Origin: Sporobolomyces roseus
Taxonomy: Eukaryota; Basidiomycota; Microbotryomycetes; Sporidiobolales; Sporidiobolaceae
NCBI GenBank assembly: GCA_016617785.1
Contig: JADILM010000001.1
Location: forward strand, 1-64,000
Direction: 5' to 3'
DNA: 64,000 bases
Each line of letters begins with the position of its first letter. The stretch's first letter is position 1. The notes beneath the pieces are model-generated. The model was not told the DNA's origin and made no database searches. It saw only the letters and a list, made by a program, of their open reading frames with translations. Of this stretch, positions 22,020-33,741 are shown one piece after another. Made by a program: the position numbers and the translations under genes.

Positions 22020-23062
22020 AAAACTTCGACTTGACTTCTTCCTCTGATCGTCTTCTCTCGCTCTCTCGAATACTCTCGTCAGCTCCTTGGATGTATACTA
22101 TCGATAGCTCAGGAGGTCAAGCGCTAGCAAGTCGAGCAAGGTTCAAGACTCGAAATCCTTCCTCCTCCCTTCTCTTCCTCCTTTCGCCTTCCTCCTCATT
22201 CTCCTCGTTCTCGTCCTGTCCATCAACTCTCACCCTATCGGATCGTCTTCAGTATCACAACGTTTCTCTGCCGCCCCTCACTTTTCCCTTGATTTACGTT
22301 TTTCGTTGGAATGTTCGTAACCCCCCCAAAACTTCTTGCAGTAATATATCCCTTTCGTTCGCCTCCTTCTCCTGTCCGTAGCAGTCATCACAACAACTCG
22401 ATACCATCGAGCGATCGAAGGAGAACAGATCGGGCTCAACGAAGAGAATCACATTCGAAAACGAGATCATCTCGTCGTTTTTTGCAAAGTCAAGTTCTCA
22501 TCTTTCACTCGTTCCTCTCACCTCGCTCGCAGATACCTTGCATGGTTGCAAGCTAGCAGTATCCAATATCATTCTCGAGAGAGCCCTTTCAATTTCACCA
22601 GCTTTTTCCAAAATTCTCTCCTCGTCTTTTTACGACCGGTTCAAAGATTTCGCTTTCTCGAGAACTCTAAGCTCTCGGGATCACGTCTCTGAGAGCCCAC
22701 AGATTAAGACGCTTACAATGAACCTCTTACTCAATGTGCAGTGATCGAAGGAGGTAAGGGTTTTGCGCAACAACGCTCAAAAATTAAAATCGCTTTTCGA
22801 CCTCTCAGCTTCTCGACTCGTCGAAATCTAGGATTTGACTGCCGTACTCGAGTATATCTGAACGCACTTGCCAACCTTGCAGCTGACCATGAATACGGGT
22901 CCACGCGGACTTACAGATCGAATAAAATCGAAACAACTCTTTTTTTCCTTTTTTTTTAAAAACATCCCATTCTTTTCACAAGCACCAAACTCTCTGAACC
23001 TTACAAAAATTGACAGACACAGCATTCATCTTGAATGACTGTTCACCATTCCCAAGGTACCT
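22020..23062. other. Convergent intergenic region
   Basis: About 1 kb between the 3' ends of the kinase and the SWIB gene. Pyrimidine-rich, with a T/A homopolymer stretch near 22,935-22,965. Open frames are short and lack splice or family support. Confidence 0.6.
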
Positions 23063-24888
23063 CTATCGCCTCACCACAGGATTCAATGAAACCTGTCCAC
23101 CTCCCCCTCCCCCAGATACTAACCCTCTCCCTCTCATCCTCCCCTCTTGTTCCCTCCCAACTAATACACTCACCGCTTCTTTCACCCACCCATCTCCCTC
23201 TCCCTCACTGCTACCACCGAGGAATTCTTTCGTACTCCTCAAACTCTCTTTCCACCCTTCACCCAATCCCATCGAATCCCCAGCACCTCTCCCTTCCTTA
23301 TTTAATACCAATTCCAAATCCGATTGAACGGATGACAAATAGGTTTTGAGGAATTCAGAGGGGTTACGAGTGAATGAGAGTAGTGAATGTAATTGTAATA
23401 AATGAGATTGGACGCTTAGTGATGAGGAAGCGATTTGGGCGTTCAATGAAACGATTGATAGAGTCGCTGGGGAAGGATTTTGAGATTGGGGTGAGAGGGA
23501 GGAGAGGAGTTGAGAGAGTTGTAAGCGGGGTCGAGAGGAGGAGGAGGAGAGAGGGAATGTAGAGATTGAAATGTCGAACGCTTGGATTTGTAAAAGTTTC
23601 TCATTCTCACCGACTCTACTCTCTCGAAGAACTAGAAATCAGTGAACCTCCTTCAGAAGAGAGAGAGCTAAAAACGTACTTGAACTCGCATTCTAATTTT
23701 CTTGGTACGACTGGTCCCAACCAACGATTCGCGTATTCTCCTAAATGATGCCAACCGACCACTTCACTTCCCCCAAAGAACTTCTTCCCCAATCCCCCTC
23801 CCACTCCACCTCCTCCTTTTCCTGAAACTTCTTCTTCAACTTTGATCCCTCCGTCAATGATCAATTTCTTTTCTCGAACGTACAACCACAAGTTGTGAAT
23901 TAGTTCTGGACGGGTACATTCAGAGAGTTGGAGGAGTTGGTTGAGTTCAGAGGGGAGGAGAGTGAATAAAGAGGAATTGTAAGTGTAAGGATGGAGGGTC
24001 AGGGTCAAGGGGATTGAGGTGGTTGGTGGGATCGAGAGAGGAAGTGTGAATTTGAGAGATGAGGGATGGGTGGAAGAGCGGGTGAAGGTTAGGGGTGAAG
24101 GGAGGAGGGGGGAGGAGATTTGGATTTGTTGGAAATGAGAAGTGAAGGGAATGTTGTTTTGTGATTCATCCTAAGAAAGAGTCACAATGGATAGAGAATC
24201 AGTAAAAGAGAGAGAGAGAGAAGGAAAGAGTAGAGAGACAGCGTACATCCAACACTTTTCCTTTAATCTCGAATTCGACACTAGGCGTTCTCACTTCATT
24301 CCCTTGATCCTCTTTCGCTACCTCCCCCGCTTCCTTGACCTCGTCTTGATTACCAAACTGCCATTCCTGATCCCTACACTTTGCTTCGACCCAAACTCTC
24401 AATTTCCTATCCCTCCTTTCTCCCAATTCGTTCTCCCTAGACCTAGGTTCTTGTAACTCTATACTTTTTCGAGAGAAAGTCCAATCTAGTTTGTGTTCGA
24501 GGGATTGGAGGGTACGGTAGGAGGAAGAGAGGGAATCGAGGGATTCTAGGGAAGAGAGGAGTTTCTGATCGGTTGGACCGGGGTTGAGGGTCGAGGGAGT
24601 GAAGCGAGTGGGTAAAGAGAGGGAGGTGGGTTTCCTACGCCTAAAAGATTGCGAGGGGACAAAAGGGAAAGGGAGAAGTTTCAGTTTCAGGTTGAGCAAG
24701 CAGGGAGTTGGGAGAGAGAGAGATATGGCTTACTTTGCATTCCTATATTGATCATCACCATCTCCCAAGTGTTTCTGGCTAGTAGTTACTCCTCCAGTAG
24801 TTGATTGAGATTGTTGTGCTGCTTGTTGAAGTTGAAGGATTACTGATTGTTGTTGTGCAGTCACTGGAGGTGGTTGATTAGACTGCAT
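23063..24888 (-). CDS. SWIB-domain protein, SNF12/RSC6 (BAF60)-like, 530 aa
   Basis: Exons (minus strand): 24888-24734, 24640-24247, 24170-23680, 23615-23063. The N-terminus is Gln-rich. The region around residues 88-150 reads LQSLEHKLDWTFSRKSIELQ followed by a basic stretch and KLRVWVEAK. That matches the BAF60/Snf12/Rsc6 signature of a helix with LD.T..RK..D.QE and a following strand. A SWIB-type segment follows at about 254-345, with LLPSELNQLLQLSECTRPEL, then HNLWLYVREKKLI and a late WLGPVVPRKL. The C-terminal helical region contains ENEKLLQIQAFD. Proteins of this family are core subunits of SWI/SNF-type chromatin remodellers in the nucleus; from sequence I cannot decide between the SWI/SNF and RSC paralogues. 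A Gly-rich insert interrupts the SWIB domain. It shares a 153-bp divergent promoter with the RING gene. Confidence 0.82.
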
Positions 24889-25041
24889 TCCAAAGTGTGT
24901 GTGTGTGAGCTGTAGCAGAGCAAGTGTGAGAGTGAATGGGAGGAGAGAGACTTTGAATTGACGACGACGGCGAAACAGCAAACTCTCTCTCTCTCTCTCT
25001 CTTACTTTACTGCTTCGGTTTGAATACAACAGCTGTATGGT
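24889..25041. promoter_or_regulatory. Short bidirectional promoter
   Basis: Only 153 bp separate the ATG of the minus-strand SWIB gene from that of the plus-strand RING gene. It contains a (CT)n/(GA)n tract at about 24,983-25,000 and a CA/GT tract near 24,896-24,906. Shared regulation of the two genes is inference from the spacing. Confidence 0.6.
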
Positions 25042-28000
25042 ATGAGTACGACTAGTTCAGAAGAGCGTTCATTCCTATCTACTCTGTTGTCAACTTCGTA
25101 TTCTCTCCCACTTCGAATTTATCGACATCTCTCTTCTCCAGTCACTCGATCTACTCCACTTACTACAACTACGACTAGATCGACCTTCACTGCACCTTCC
25201 CCTCTCACCTACCTCACAAGTTCTTACCTCTTGATTTCATTATCACTCGCATTCCTCCTTCATCGAATTCATCACCTCGTCCCACCTTCGAATCCACTCA
25301 ATCAACAACAGAGAAACAGAGTACAATCAACTTACGTACAATGGGGAATCAGGTTACCAGGTTTAATCGCAATGGCGAAATCAATCATTGAATTATCAAT
25401 CTCTTTACTCTCAACTAGAGCGAGCGACATGTTGTTACTCAATAGTTGGACTAGATCAGCACTCAAGGCCATGTCATTCATGTCGACTTTCTTAGGCAAA
25501 GGTGAACTAGGTCGTTACCTCTCTCAAACTTCAACCTCTTCTTCGCAACTCATCATCTCTCACCCTTCCCTCCTCTTCTCCACCTTCACCTCAATATCCC
25601 TCTCAATCCTCCTCGAAACCCTCGTTCGTTCCCTCTCATCCGATTCACCCCAACTACACTCTTTCAACCTCTTATCATTTTCATTCCTCCTACACGTTCA
25701 ATCCCAACCCTCTTCTTCCTCGAGACCAAATGAAAACACTCAATTATACATCTACCTCCTCCTAACATTACTCGAACTCTCTACTCTACAACTCTCATAC
25801 TTGATCCCATTCTCTCCGTTTCGTTCTCGTTCAACAACTTCCTATCGTCAAACCACGAAACATCATCGATTCAAAATCACTCTCGTCTATTCCTTGATCT
25901 CGCAATTCTTCGCCCTCAAATCGTTCTATCAGATTTACTCAATCATCTCCTCCTCTTCAAATTCAAACTCGAATTCAACCATTCAAGATGAACAAGAAGG
26001 AGGAGGAGGAGGTAGTGATGGGAATAGATTAGGAGATTCATTCATTTGGTTCAATAAATTACCCGAACTATTCTTTCAACTAATAGTAGTCAGTTCGATA
26101 GGGCTCAAAGGGTTCGCGAGTTTAGTTAGAGGTGATCCCGTAAGTCTCTCTCTCTTTTTCTTTCCTTTGAAAGAAAGACAAGTTCGCTGACTAGTAGGGA
26201 GAGGGTGGTACTATAGTTGACGAGGGAAAGTTTATTAGGTCCTTTCATGGTTGATTGGTCTCCTTCAGAAGATTACACAATAGTTCTAATCAAGTAACGT
26301 TTTCCTCTCTCCTTTTCTCCTTCCCTTCTTTCTATCGAGCGGAACTGATGGGTGCGCGTGAGTTCAGGTATACGACACTCTTACTTCGTTCGACCCGACT
26401 CTCTACACTCTCTTACGAGTTATCCCCACTCACTCTTTTACCCAATTCAATCACTTCCTCCCTATCTCTCTCCAACCCCTCGTCTTCCTCCGATACCTCG
26501 ACTACGACGACGACGATAGAAGAACAAGGTGGTCTCAAAGTTCGATTGGAAAAAAATGGAGATTTATTATTGATTGAAGAACTTGAACAATCCTCCTCTT
26601 CCACTTCAAACTCATCACTGAGGAGGAGGAAAGGTAGATCGATTACTGAAGCAGTCGAATATGGGTTCGGTACCGAGATAAAACAAGTTTTGATCGAACC
26701 TTCTAGAGCGGGGAATATGAGGGGAGAAAGTCGGGAGGAGGAGGAGGTTTGGGATGGAATTTGGGGAGAGGGCTTTGGAGGGGAGTGGAGTACGAATACT
26801 AGTCTCGGTGAGATGGGAGATGGACCAGGGGAGGGAGGAGAGTTGGGAATGCGATTTATTCAGGGTGGTAATGAGAGGAGGAATTGGATTTTAAGGTGAG
26901 AGTTTTTTTTCCTTTTCCCTCGTCGCTCTGAAAAGTGTGTGTTAATCGAGTGGGAGTGAGTGAGTGACTAGATTCGCGGGCGTACTAGTGAGGATACTAA
27001 TCTTCATTGTTTGGGTGTTGGTCACTACGAGTCGAAGAATCTTGTTGAAAGGATTGAGAAAGTTGGGATTGAGAAGTGATCATGGGATTATTGAAGATAC
27101 TTGGGGAATCAAAGAACGACTTGAGGAGGAAGATGGCGTTGAGAGTGAGGAGGAGGATGAGGAGTATACGCCTTCTAGTCAAGAAGAAGAAGAGGAGAGC
27201 GATAGTAGTGAGGAGGGAACTTATGATGGAGAGGAAGACGAAACTTTGGAGAGATTGAGGGTTGCTCGACAGTTACGCTTCTCTCAGCCTCAAGAAGATC
27301 AAGTTCAAGATCAAGATCGAGAACCGCAAGTTCAAGAGGAGGTAGAGAACCCATTACTACTCATTTCGGATTTATCTCAAGATTCGACCCCATCAGATCT
27401 AGCTCCCTATTTAATCGCCCATCATCTCTCCGACCCTTCTTCATCTTCTCTTCAACCCCTCACTCGAACTCGCTACAAATCACTTCTCTCCCTCCAATCG
27501 ACCTCAACCTCGCAAGAAACAGATTCAAGTGATCGAAATTCACTTTCCCTCCTCTCAACCGCCATTACTTCCCACCAATCCGACCTCCTCTCGACACCTA
27601 CAGAGAATCGTAGGAAACGAAAGGGTATACCATTGACTGAATTGGAGAGGGAAAAGAAACGACAAGAGTACAGGGAAAGTTTGAGTTCGTTTTGTTGTGT
27701 ATGTACGGTTGAACCTCGAACAATCATCTTGTGGCCTTGTCGTACGTCATTCCCTTCCTTTTCTCTCTCTCTTCCTTTCGATTCGGTGTGAGTGAGTTTT
27801 GAGCTGATGAGAGTGAGAGTTTGATATAGGTTGTTTGTGTTTGTGTGAGAGTTGTAGGGAAGCTTTGGCAGAGAGAACGTTGAGTACTAGTGCAGGGAGT
27901 GGAATGGGTAATGTCGGAGACGGAGGAAACTTGTGTCCGACTTGTAGGACTGGAATTGCAGGTTATTCGAGAATCGTTAGCTTCTGTCTTTCTCACTCTC

Positions 28001-28069
28001 TCATCTCAAGTCAATTGAGTACGTGTACTGATCAAATCAAATGTGTGAGGTTTCTAGTATATACCTTGA
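25042..28069 (+). CDS. Polytopic RING E3 ubiquitin ligase, Asi1/Asi3-like, 876 aa
   Basis: Exons: 25042-26139, 26217-26293, 26368-26895, 26972-27741, 27830-27975, 28058-28069. About seven or eight hydrophobic segments lie in the first two-thirds (for example SYLLISLSLAFLL, LYIYLLLTLLELSTLQLSYL, LPELFFQLIVVSSIGL and VLVRILIFIVWVLV). An acidic stretch follows, then a C-terminal RING: CCVCTVEP, then WPCRCLCLCESC, then LCPTCRTGI. The usual His is replaced by Cys, and the protein ends in SRIYIP. This matches the Asi1/Asi3 type of inner-nuclear-membrane/ER E3 ligases, which in yeast degrade misplaced membrane proteins and regulate amino-acid sensing. The substrate here is unknown. The last coding exon is only 12 nt, supported by the conserved-looking C-terminus and a clean CTAG acceptor. 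Exon 2 was chosen because it gives LTRESLLGPFMVDWSPSEDY in phase. Confidence 0.85.
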
Positions 28070-28659
28070 ATGGGCAAGACTCGACATCTATCTTCGCATC
28101 CTGTACTGCACCTGTACTGTTTCTCTTTGCTCATTTTACATCGCAGACATTTAGTTTTTTCTCGAACCTTGTAATCTCAACATACATCATATTACATTTC
28201 AAACAGTGTCTGTGCGAGTGGTGAAACGTCTCGCTTCGAGAGCGTCGATCTTGCGATGAGAAAGGAAACGAATTCCGAGCTGATCTTTGCGAAACGAAGA
28301 TAAAGCAACCCTCGAAGACAAGGTCGGTCGACCCTTCGAGAAAAGAGAGCTCTCGGAGGAGAAAAGGGGGGGGGGATCCGAACGAGGAACAAACTATTTA
28401 CGAGGGGACTTTTGAGCATTACGAACAAGAAGAATGAGAAACAGTAAGCGATAAATGAATCTGTTCGACTGATGCTAGACACGATACGATGCAAGAACAG
28501 AAATGAGGAAGGAATTGGCGGGTGATAAGCTGGCGAAGGGATGACAGAGTCAGTCGAGAGGGAGAGTATGATACAACAACACAGATCCAAACAGAATAAC
28601 AACCGAGAATTGGTTCCCTTCCTTTCCTCCCTCAAGCTCTTCACGATCCAGTACTCCTC
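28070..28659. other. Convergent intergenic region
   Basis: Between the 3' ends of the RING and histidine-kinase genes. There is a G-run next to a GGATCC site near 28,365-28,378. No gene is supported. Confidence 0.6.
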
Positions 28660-31600
28660 CTAAGCTTTCGAAGTAGCTCCCATCTCGAACAACTCCTTCT
28701 CGATCAATTCATCCTCCAGTTGTCTCACCTCTCTCAGAATGACCGCTAAACTCTTCCCTCCCTTGACTAACCAACTATCGACAGCTGATCTTTGAGACGT
28801 TCGAGAAGAAGTTCCGTTTGGTGAGTGGGAAGAGGAACCGTTTTCGGAGATTGGGGATTGAAGATGATCTTCTGCGAATCCCGTGAGAGCGATCTAGATG
28901 AAGAGAACAGGGTCAGCAAGTGTGGAGAGAGGCAGGAAGAAGAGGGAAAGATGGACGCACGATTCGACAACGAGGTAAATTGTGCGCTTGTTCGTACTTT
29001 CGAATCTCATGAGAAGCTTGAATACCGTCCTGTGAGCCACAATCAAGTCCCGACTTCAGTCTCAACTATGAAGAGTAGTGACGAGGATTTGACTCACGAG
29101 TATAGGCATTTGAACGTCTGCAAGGATCAAATTGAAGTTTCCATTTTCGCGAGTATAGACCTCGACAGCTTCTTGACCATTCTCAGCTTGTTCAAAGTCG
29201 ATACCCTGTGTAGTCAAATTTGACGACAACTCAGTCTCGAGGTAGAGGTAGAGAGAGTAGACGAAGGATTCGACTCACCTTTCCAAGGAACAATTTCGTC
29301 AAGATACTTCTCCCGATCGCATTATCGTCGGCGATCAACACTTTGACTCGTTCCGCAAACCTCTTCGAAGGACTAGTAGGGATGAAACCTTCTTGCGCTT
29401 GCGAGAGACCCGTCGGAGGCGCCATCAATCCGTTCGAGTCCGAGATGGAAGTTCCTCTCCTCGCCGACAACGAGTTTGAGTTCGAAGTAGTCGGGTGAGG
29501 GTTGAGAGAGAAGAAATCTCCGTTGAAAGCGTTATGGTTGACCGCTTGAGGACTTGAAGCGTTGGTTCCGACCGAGAGTTTCGCCAATTCATCAACGAAA
29601 TCAGTGTCGGTTCCTTTCCTCCCCAAGAACGATAATTTGCGTCCTCCATTCTTGCTGTTCGAAGTCTTGTCTGATGGTGTACGTCTCAGACTTGAATCTC
29701 GAGGTGATAAGGAAGCTTGTTGTTGTTGAGCCATTTCGACCGCTCGTTCGAAATCGAATCTCGAACGCTCATCGTAATTCGGACTTGCGAGTGGTGCACC
29801 GGGGGAGAATAAGCTCGTGAGCTCGTCCGAGATGATTCGACGCGTGTACCGAGCCGCAGCGCTGGAGATTCGACGAGTTGGAGGTGGAGGGACTGGGAAA
29901 GAAGCGATCGAATTCGGAAGGATGGGTGAACCGGGTAGTGAAGCATCTTCGAGTCGACAGAATTCGAGGGGAACGAGGATTCGAACAGTCGTTCCTTTCC
30001 CGAGTGAAGAAGTGACATCGAGTCGTCCCCCCATTCGACGAATGATCGTGTCGCAAATCGACATTCCCAATCCAGCTCCATTCGCGAAAGGATTCCTGTG
30101 ATTTCCTCACGCTTGCCTCATCAGTTCACTCAGTCAAGAAGAGATTGGATGAAGTAGACCAGACACTCACTCTTGAACGAAAGGAGTGAACAATTTCCCA
30201 TCTCTCAAGAAATCCTCCGACATTCCTCTCCCAGTATCCTCCACGACCAGTTCGACGACTCTTTGATTCGGACCGAGATCGATGGAAGGTTGAGGAGGTA
30301 ATTCAGAGACTGTCAATTTGACGTGACCATCCTTTGTGAATTTGAGTGCGTTCTACATTCACGAGCACACACCATGAGTATGTCGCTCGATGCAGACAGA
30401 GATGAGAGTGAAATCGATGAACGTACGCCCAAGATGTTCAATAGAACCCTTTTCATTCCTCCCGCATCGACCCAAACTCCCCAACCTCCCTCACCTTCCC
30501 CTCTCTTCTGAACCTCCAACACAACATCGACTTTACCCGGTAACATCTCGGATGTAGTACTGCTCTTCCTCCTCTTGCCACTTTGCGCATTACTAGCGTT
30601 CGCATCGGCACTGACTAGATCAACTCGTTTCTTTCGAACCCAAACTGCTTTCGAGACGTCCTCCGCGAGAGTCTCGAGGTCGTGGCGTGCTAAAGAACGC
30701 TTTTGAGCAGCTTCGATCTCCTCGGGAGAGTTGTTCGAGAGCTTCGAGAAATCGAGTGTATCGTCCAAAACGTCGCGCTGTAACCGAAACGTCCCGACAC
30801 GATCAGCAGAGCGCTAGACGGTGATCTGATCGATTCGCTTACGAGTGATTCGAGGCAAACATCAGCAACATCGAGTAAAGGAGCGAGTTTGAGTAATTGT
30901 TGAGGCGTCGAGAATTCCCTAATCAACTCGACTTGCGAATTGATCCCATGTAGAGGAGTTCTCCTATATCCCATCAAGGTCCCTCATCATCAGTCCCTCG
31001 TCCTCCAGATGTGAAAAGCGAGAGAGAAAGAAGAAAAGACATACAATTCGTGTGAAATCTGACTAACGAACGCCAATTTCGCTCGATCCGCTTCGATCGC
31101 CCTCTGCCTCAACAACGCACTTATCGCAACAGCTCCGACATTGACAACGAAGCTCCGATCCTCCTTCGAATACCCGAAATGTTTCTCGGTTGAAATGAGG
31201 ACGAGGAGTAGTGCCGGCGATCCATCGATGTCGAATACTGGTACAATACAACTTGCGGTGACGTTCGATGGGAGTAAAGGAAGTAAAGGAGATCGTCCCA
31301 TCGATGGATCGAATTCGGTTTGATGCGTCTCAAAACCACTCACTCCCTCGTTCAGTTCACGCCCTAATCGGAGAAAAGAGAAAGAGAAAGAGAAGCTATA
31401 CGTACATCGTAATACTGATCCAACAAGTCGACGATCTTGCCAGGTAATTCCTCATTCCTGGCGATTCCTTCCCAATCGACAACTCCCTCCTCTTCCCCCT
31501 CATCTCCACCCAACAAATAAACCCTCCCCATTCCCTTGAGTGTAGCCCCATCCTCCTTGCCCCTCCCATCGCTACTGTTTGGTCTCGAAAGAACCGGAGA

Positions 31601-33741
31601 ACTCGTAACCGATCTCCCCGCACCCATATCCCTCGTATTTCCTTTCTTTTGCCTCATCTTCAACTCAAACTCCCTCCCATGCTTCGTTTCCTCTACTCCA
31701 AACAAATCTTTCACTTTCAATGGCGCCCTGAAACTTCTCAGATCAAAGAATGCAACCCCAGAACTTTTCGTCAAGATCCTTAATTCCCTCGCTGCGTTTT
31801 GGAATTCTTTTAGAGGGCTGAAATCGGGTGTGGAAGAAGATTCGAGTTGAGGATCAGGGTGAGAAGAATTGATTGCTCGTGTAGAGGGGGCCGAGTGTTG
31901 ATGATGCATTCGAACTGAGGGAGCGCTTCTCGAAGAAGAAGAGTTGGATTGAGATTTCGATTTCGATTTCGATTTCGACGAAGAAATGGGAGCTGGTGGA
32001 GGGGAAGTGAAGGACGATGAGGAAGAAGGATAGACTAGAGTCGAATCCAAGAAACCACCAATGAAATTCGATCTTTTCTGTTCGATTTCTCTTCTCGCCG
32101 TTTCAAATCCAAGTTGGAACTACTCACTTGAATTTCATCAGCTTCTATCTCGTCGTAAGAAGGAAGTGACGTGGACTTACCTCTTGTCCCACCATGAATG
32201 CCAAATCTTGTAACAATCTCATATCCTCTGCTGAAAACTCTCCCTCGTGTTTAGGTTTATCATCGATCAAACACAAACTCCCAACCGGTAACTCATCCGG
32301 ACAATCTTCTTCTTCTTCTTCTACTTCCTCCTCCTCCTCGTTTACTGCTTCTTTCTCATTCGAGTAAGAGAGAGAATCGGACGAGGTTGATTGGAACGAG
32401 GGAGAAGAGGGTCGTTGAGTCGGTACAACGATATTGGCAGATGCGTAAAATGCGAGTGTACCTCCTTGAGTCGTATTGTAAGGCTTTTAAAACGCATAAA
32501 GGGACGAAAAAGAGAGTGAGCGAGTGAAACGAGGGAATGGGAAGAGAAGAATGAAAGAAGCGGCTTTACGTTCTTTTCAAATCTGAAATCTTCTGCCGCA
32601 TTCGGAACGATGAAAGGTTCTCTCGCGTTGACTCGAGTAATCGCATGACGACCTATGTGTAACCGAGTGAAACCAGATTCGAGTCAGTACACAAATAAAA
32701 TGCGAGGGGAAAATCCGCATAGTTCCTCGTGATCGCTGGCCGGTCACAAGGTGAGGGAGTTGAAAAACTTACACAATGAAGGTTTGATATCAGTTCTTCT
32801 CGGTTCAGTTTCAGGTGAAGGATCTTGTTCTCCCGGTATCCAACCCGTTTCAGCGACCAAGACCTGAACGTCCTCCAATACCCTAATCAAACTCTCCTCT
32901 CCTCATCAGCTCTGATCCCGTCAAGCAATAAGAGTGTGAGAGAGAGAGAGAGAGCTTACAGAGTGATGATGACAGTATTAGTTTTGAAATGCGCTTTAGC
33001 GACTCTACAAATCCTATCTATCGCTTCTTTCCTCGCAGGTTTATCCAACCCGTACCTCTTGATCGTTCTCAACCTCTCGTGTTCGTGTACGCCTCTAGGA
33101 GCGGGCAAGTATCGATGATGCTTGTAAAACTCTAACAACTCTTCCGGAGTCGAAGGGATTGGGTCGAGAGAAGTTGATGAAGAAGGTTTGGGGATGAAAT
33201 GGAGTGAGGTGGTAGAGGTGGAAGAGGAGGATCGAACTGTCGTAGGTGGTGTAGCTGTACCATTCAAATCGGGTTCGCGTTGATCTGCTCCTCCTTCGAC
33301 GATGGCAAGTTCTTCGGGTACTGAAGTTGCAGGACTACTCACTTCGCCATCATCGGTAGATGAATCAGTGGTAGTTGAACCGGATGTATCGATATTGAGG
33401 TCTTGAATAGCTTTAGGTTTGGCAGGAGGATGAGAATTGGGGAATTTCCCTCTCGAATAATCTTTGATCCAATCCTCCCACTTCATTCCTGGATCAACCA
33501 TATCCTTTAAATATGCTGTAGTTACGATCGAGTGTATTGGATGACTTGTTGAACCCGATTTCAACAATTCGTCATGAGAATCGATTGGACGAAGAGGCGG
33601 AGAGAGCGAGGAGGAAGAGAGAGAAGGATCTTGAACTATCGTGTATGAGTTCTTCTTCTTGTCCTTTGAGAAGTGGTGGTGGTGGTAGTGTAGAGAGTGA
33701 AGAGGAGAGTCGTCCCTCTCTCCTCGGTTAAATTCGATCAT
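28660..33741 (-). CDS. GAF-containing hybrid histidine kinase, about 1,398 aa
   Basis: Exons (minus strand): 33741-32960, 32882-32773, 32652-32570, 32483-32181, 32119-31402, 31363-31045, 30963-30843, 30777-30427, 30352-30171, 30095-29279, 29205-29098, 29029-28961, 28893-28660. The N-terminus is long and disordered, with PSTPEELLEFYKHHRYL. A GAF-like region follows (FKTNTVIITLVLEDVQVLVAE, VGSLCLIDDKP). The dimerisation H-box is SHELRTPLHGI (about residues 767-777). HATPase motifs are NILGNALKFTKDG (N), VEDTGRGM (G1) and NGAGLGMSICD (G2). The receiver has IADDN, phosphoacceptor Asp in LADVQMP, LTGFAEDH and the Lys in SWLVKGGKS. It thus starts a His-Asp phosphorelay, presumably through Ypd1 to Skn7/Ssk1-type regulators. 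A Ser-rich linker of about 150 aa separates HATPase and receiver. The 5' end rests on the first in-frame ATG. The junction 31402/31363 uses a weak GTATAG donor (38-nt intron) because it alone keeps the frame. Confidence 0.88.
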
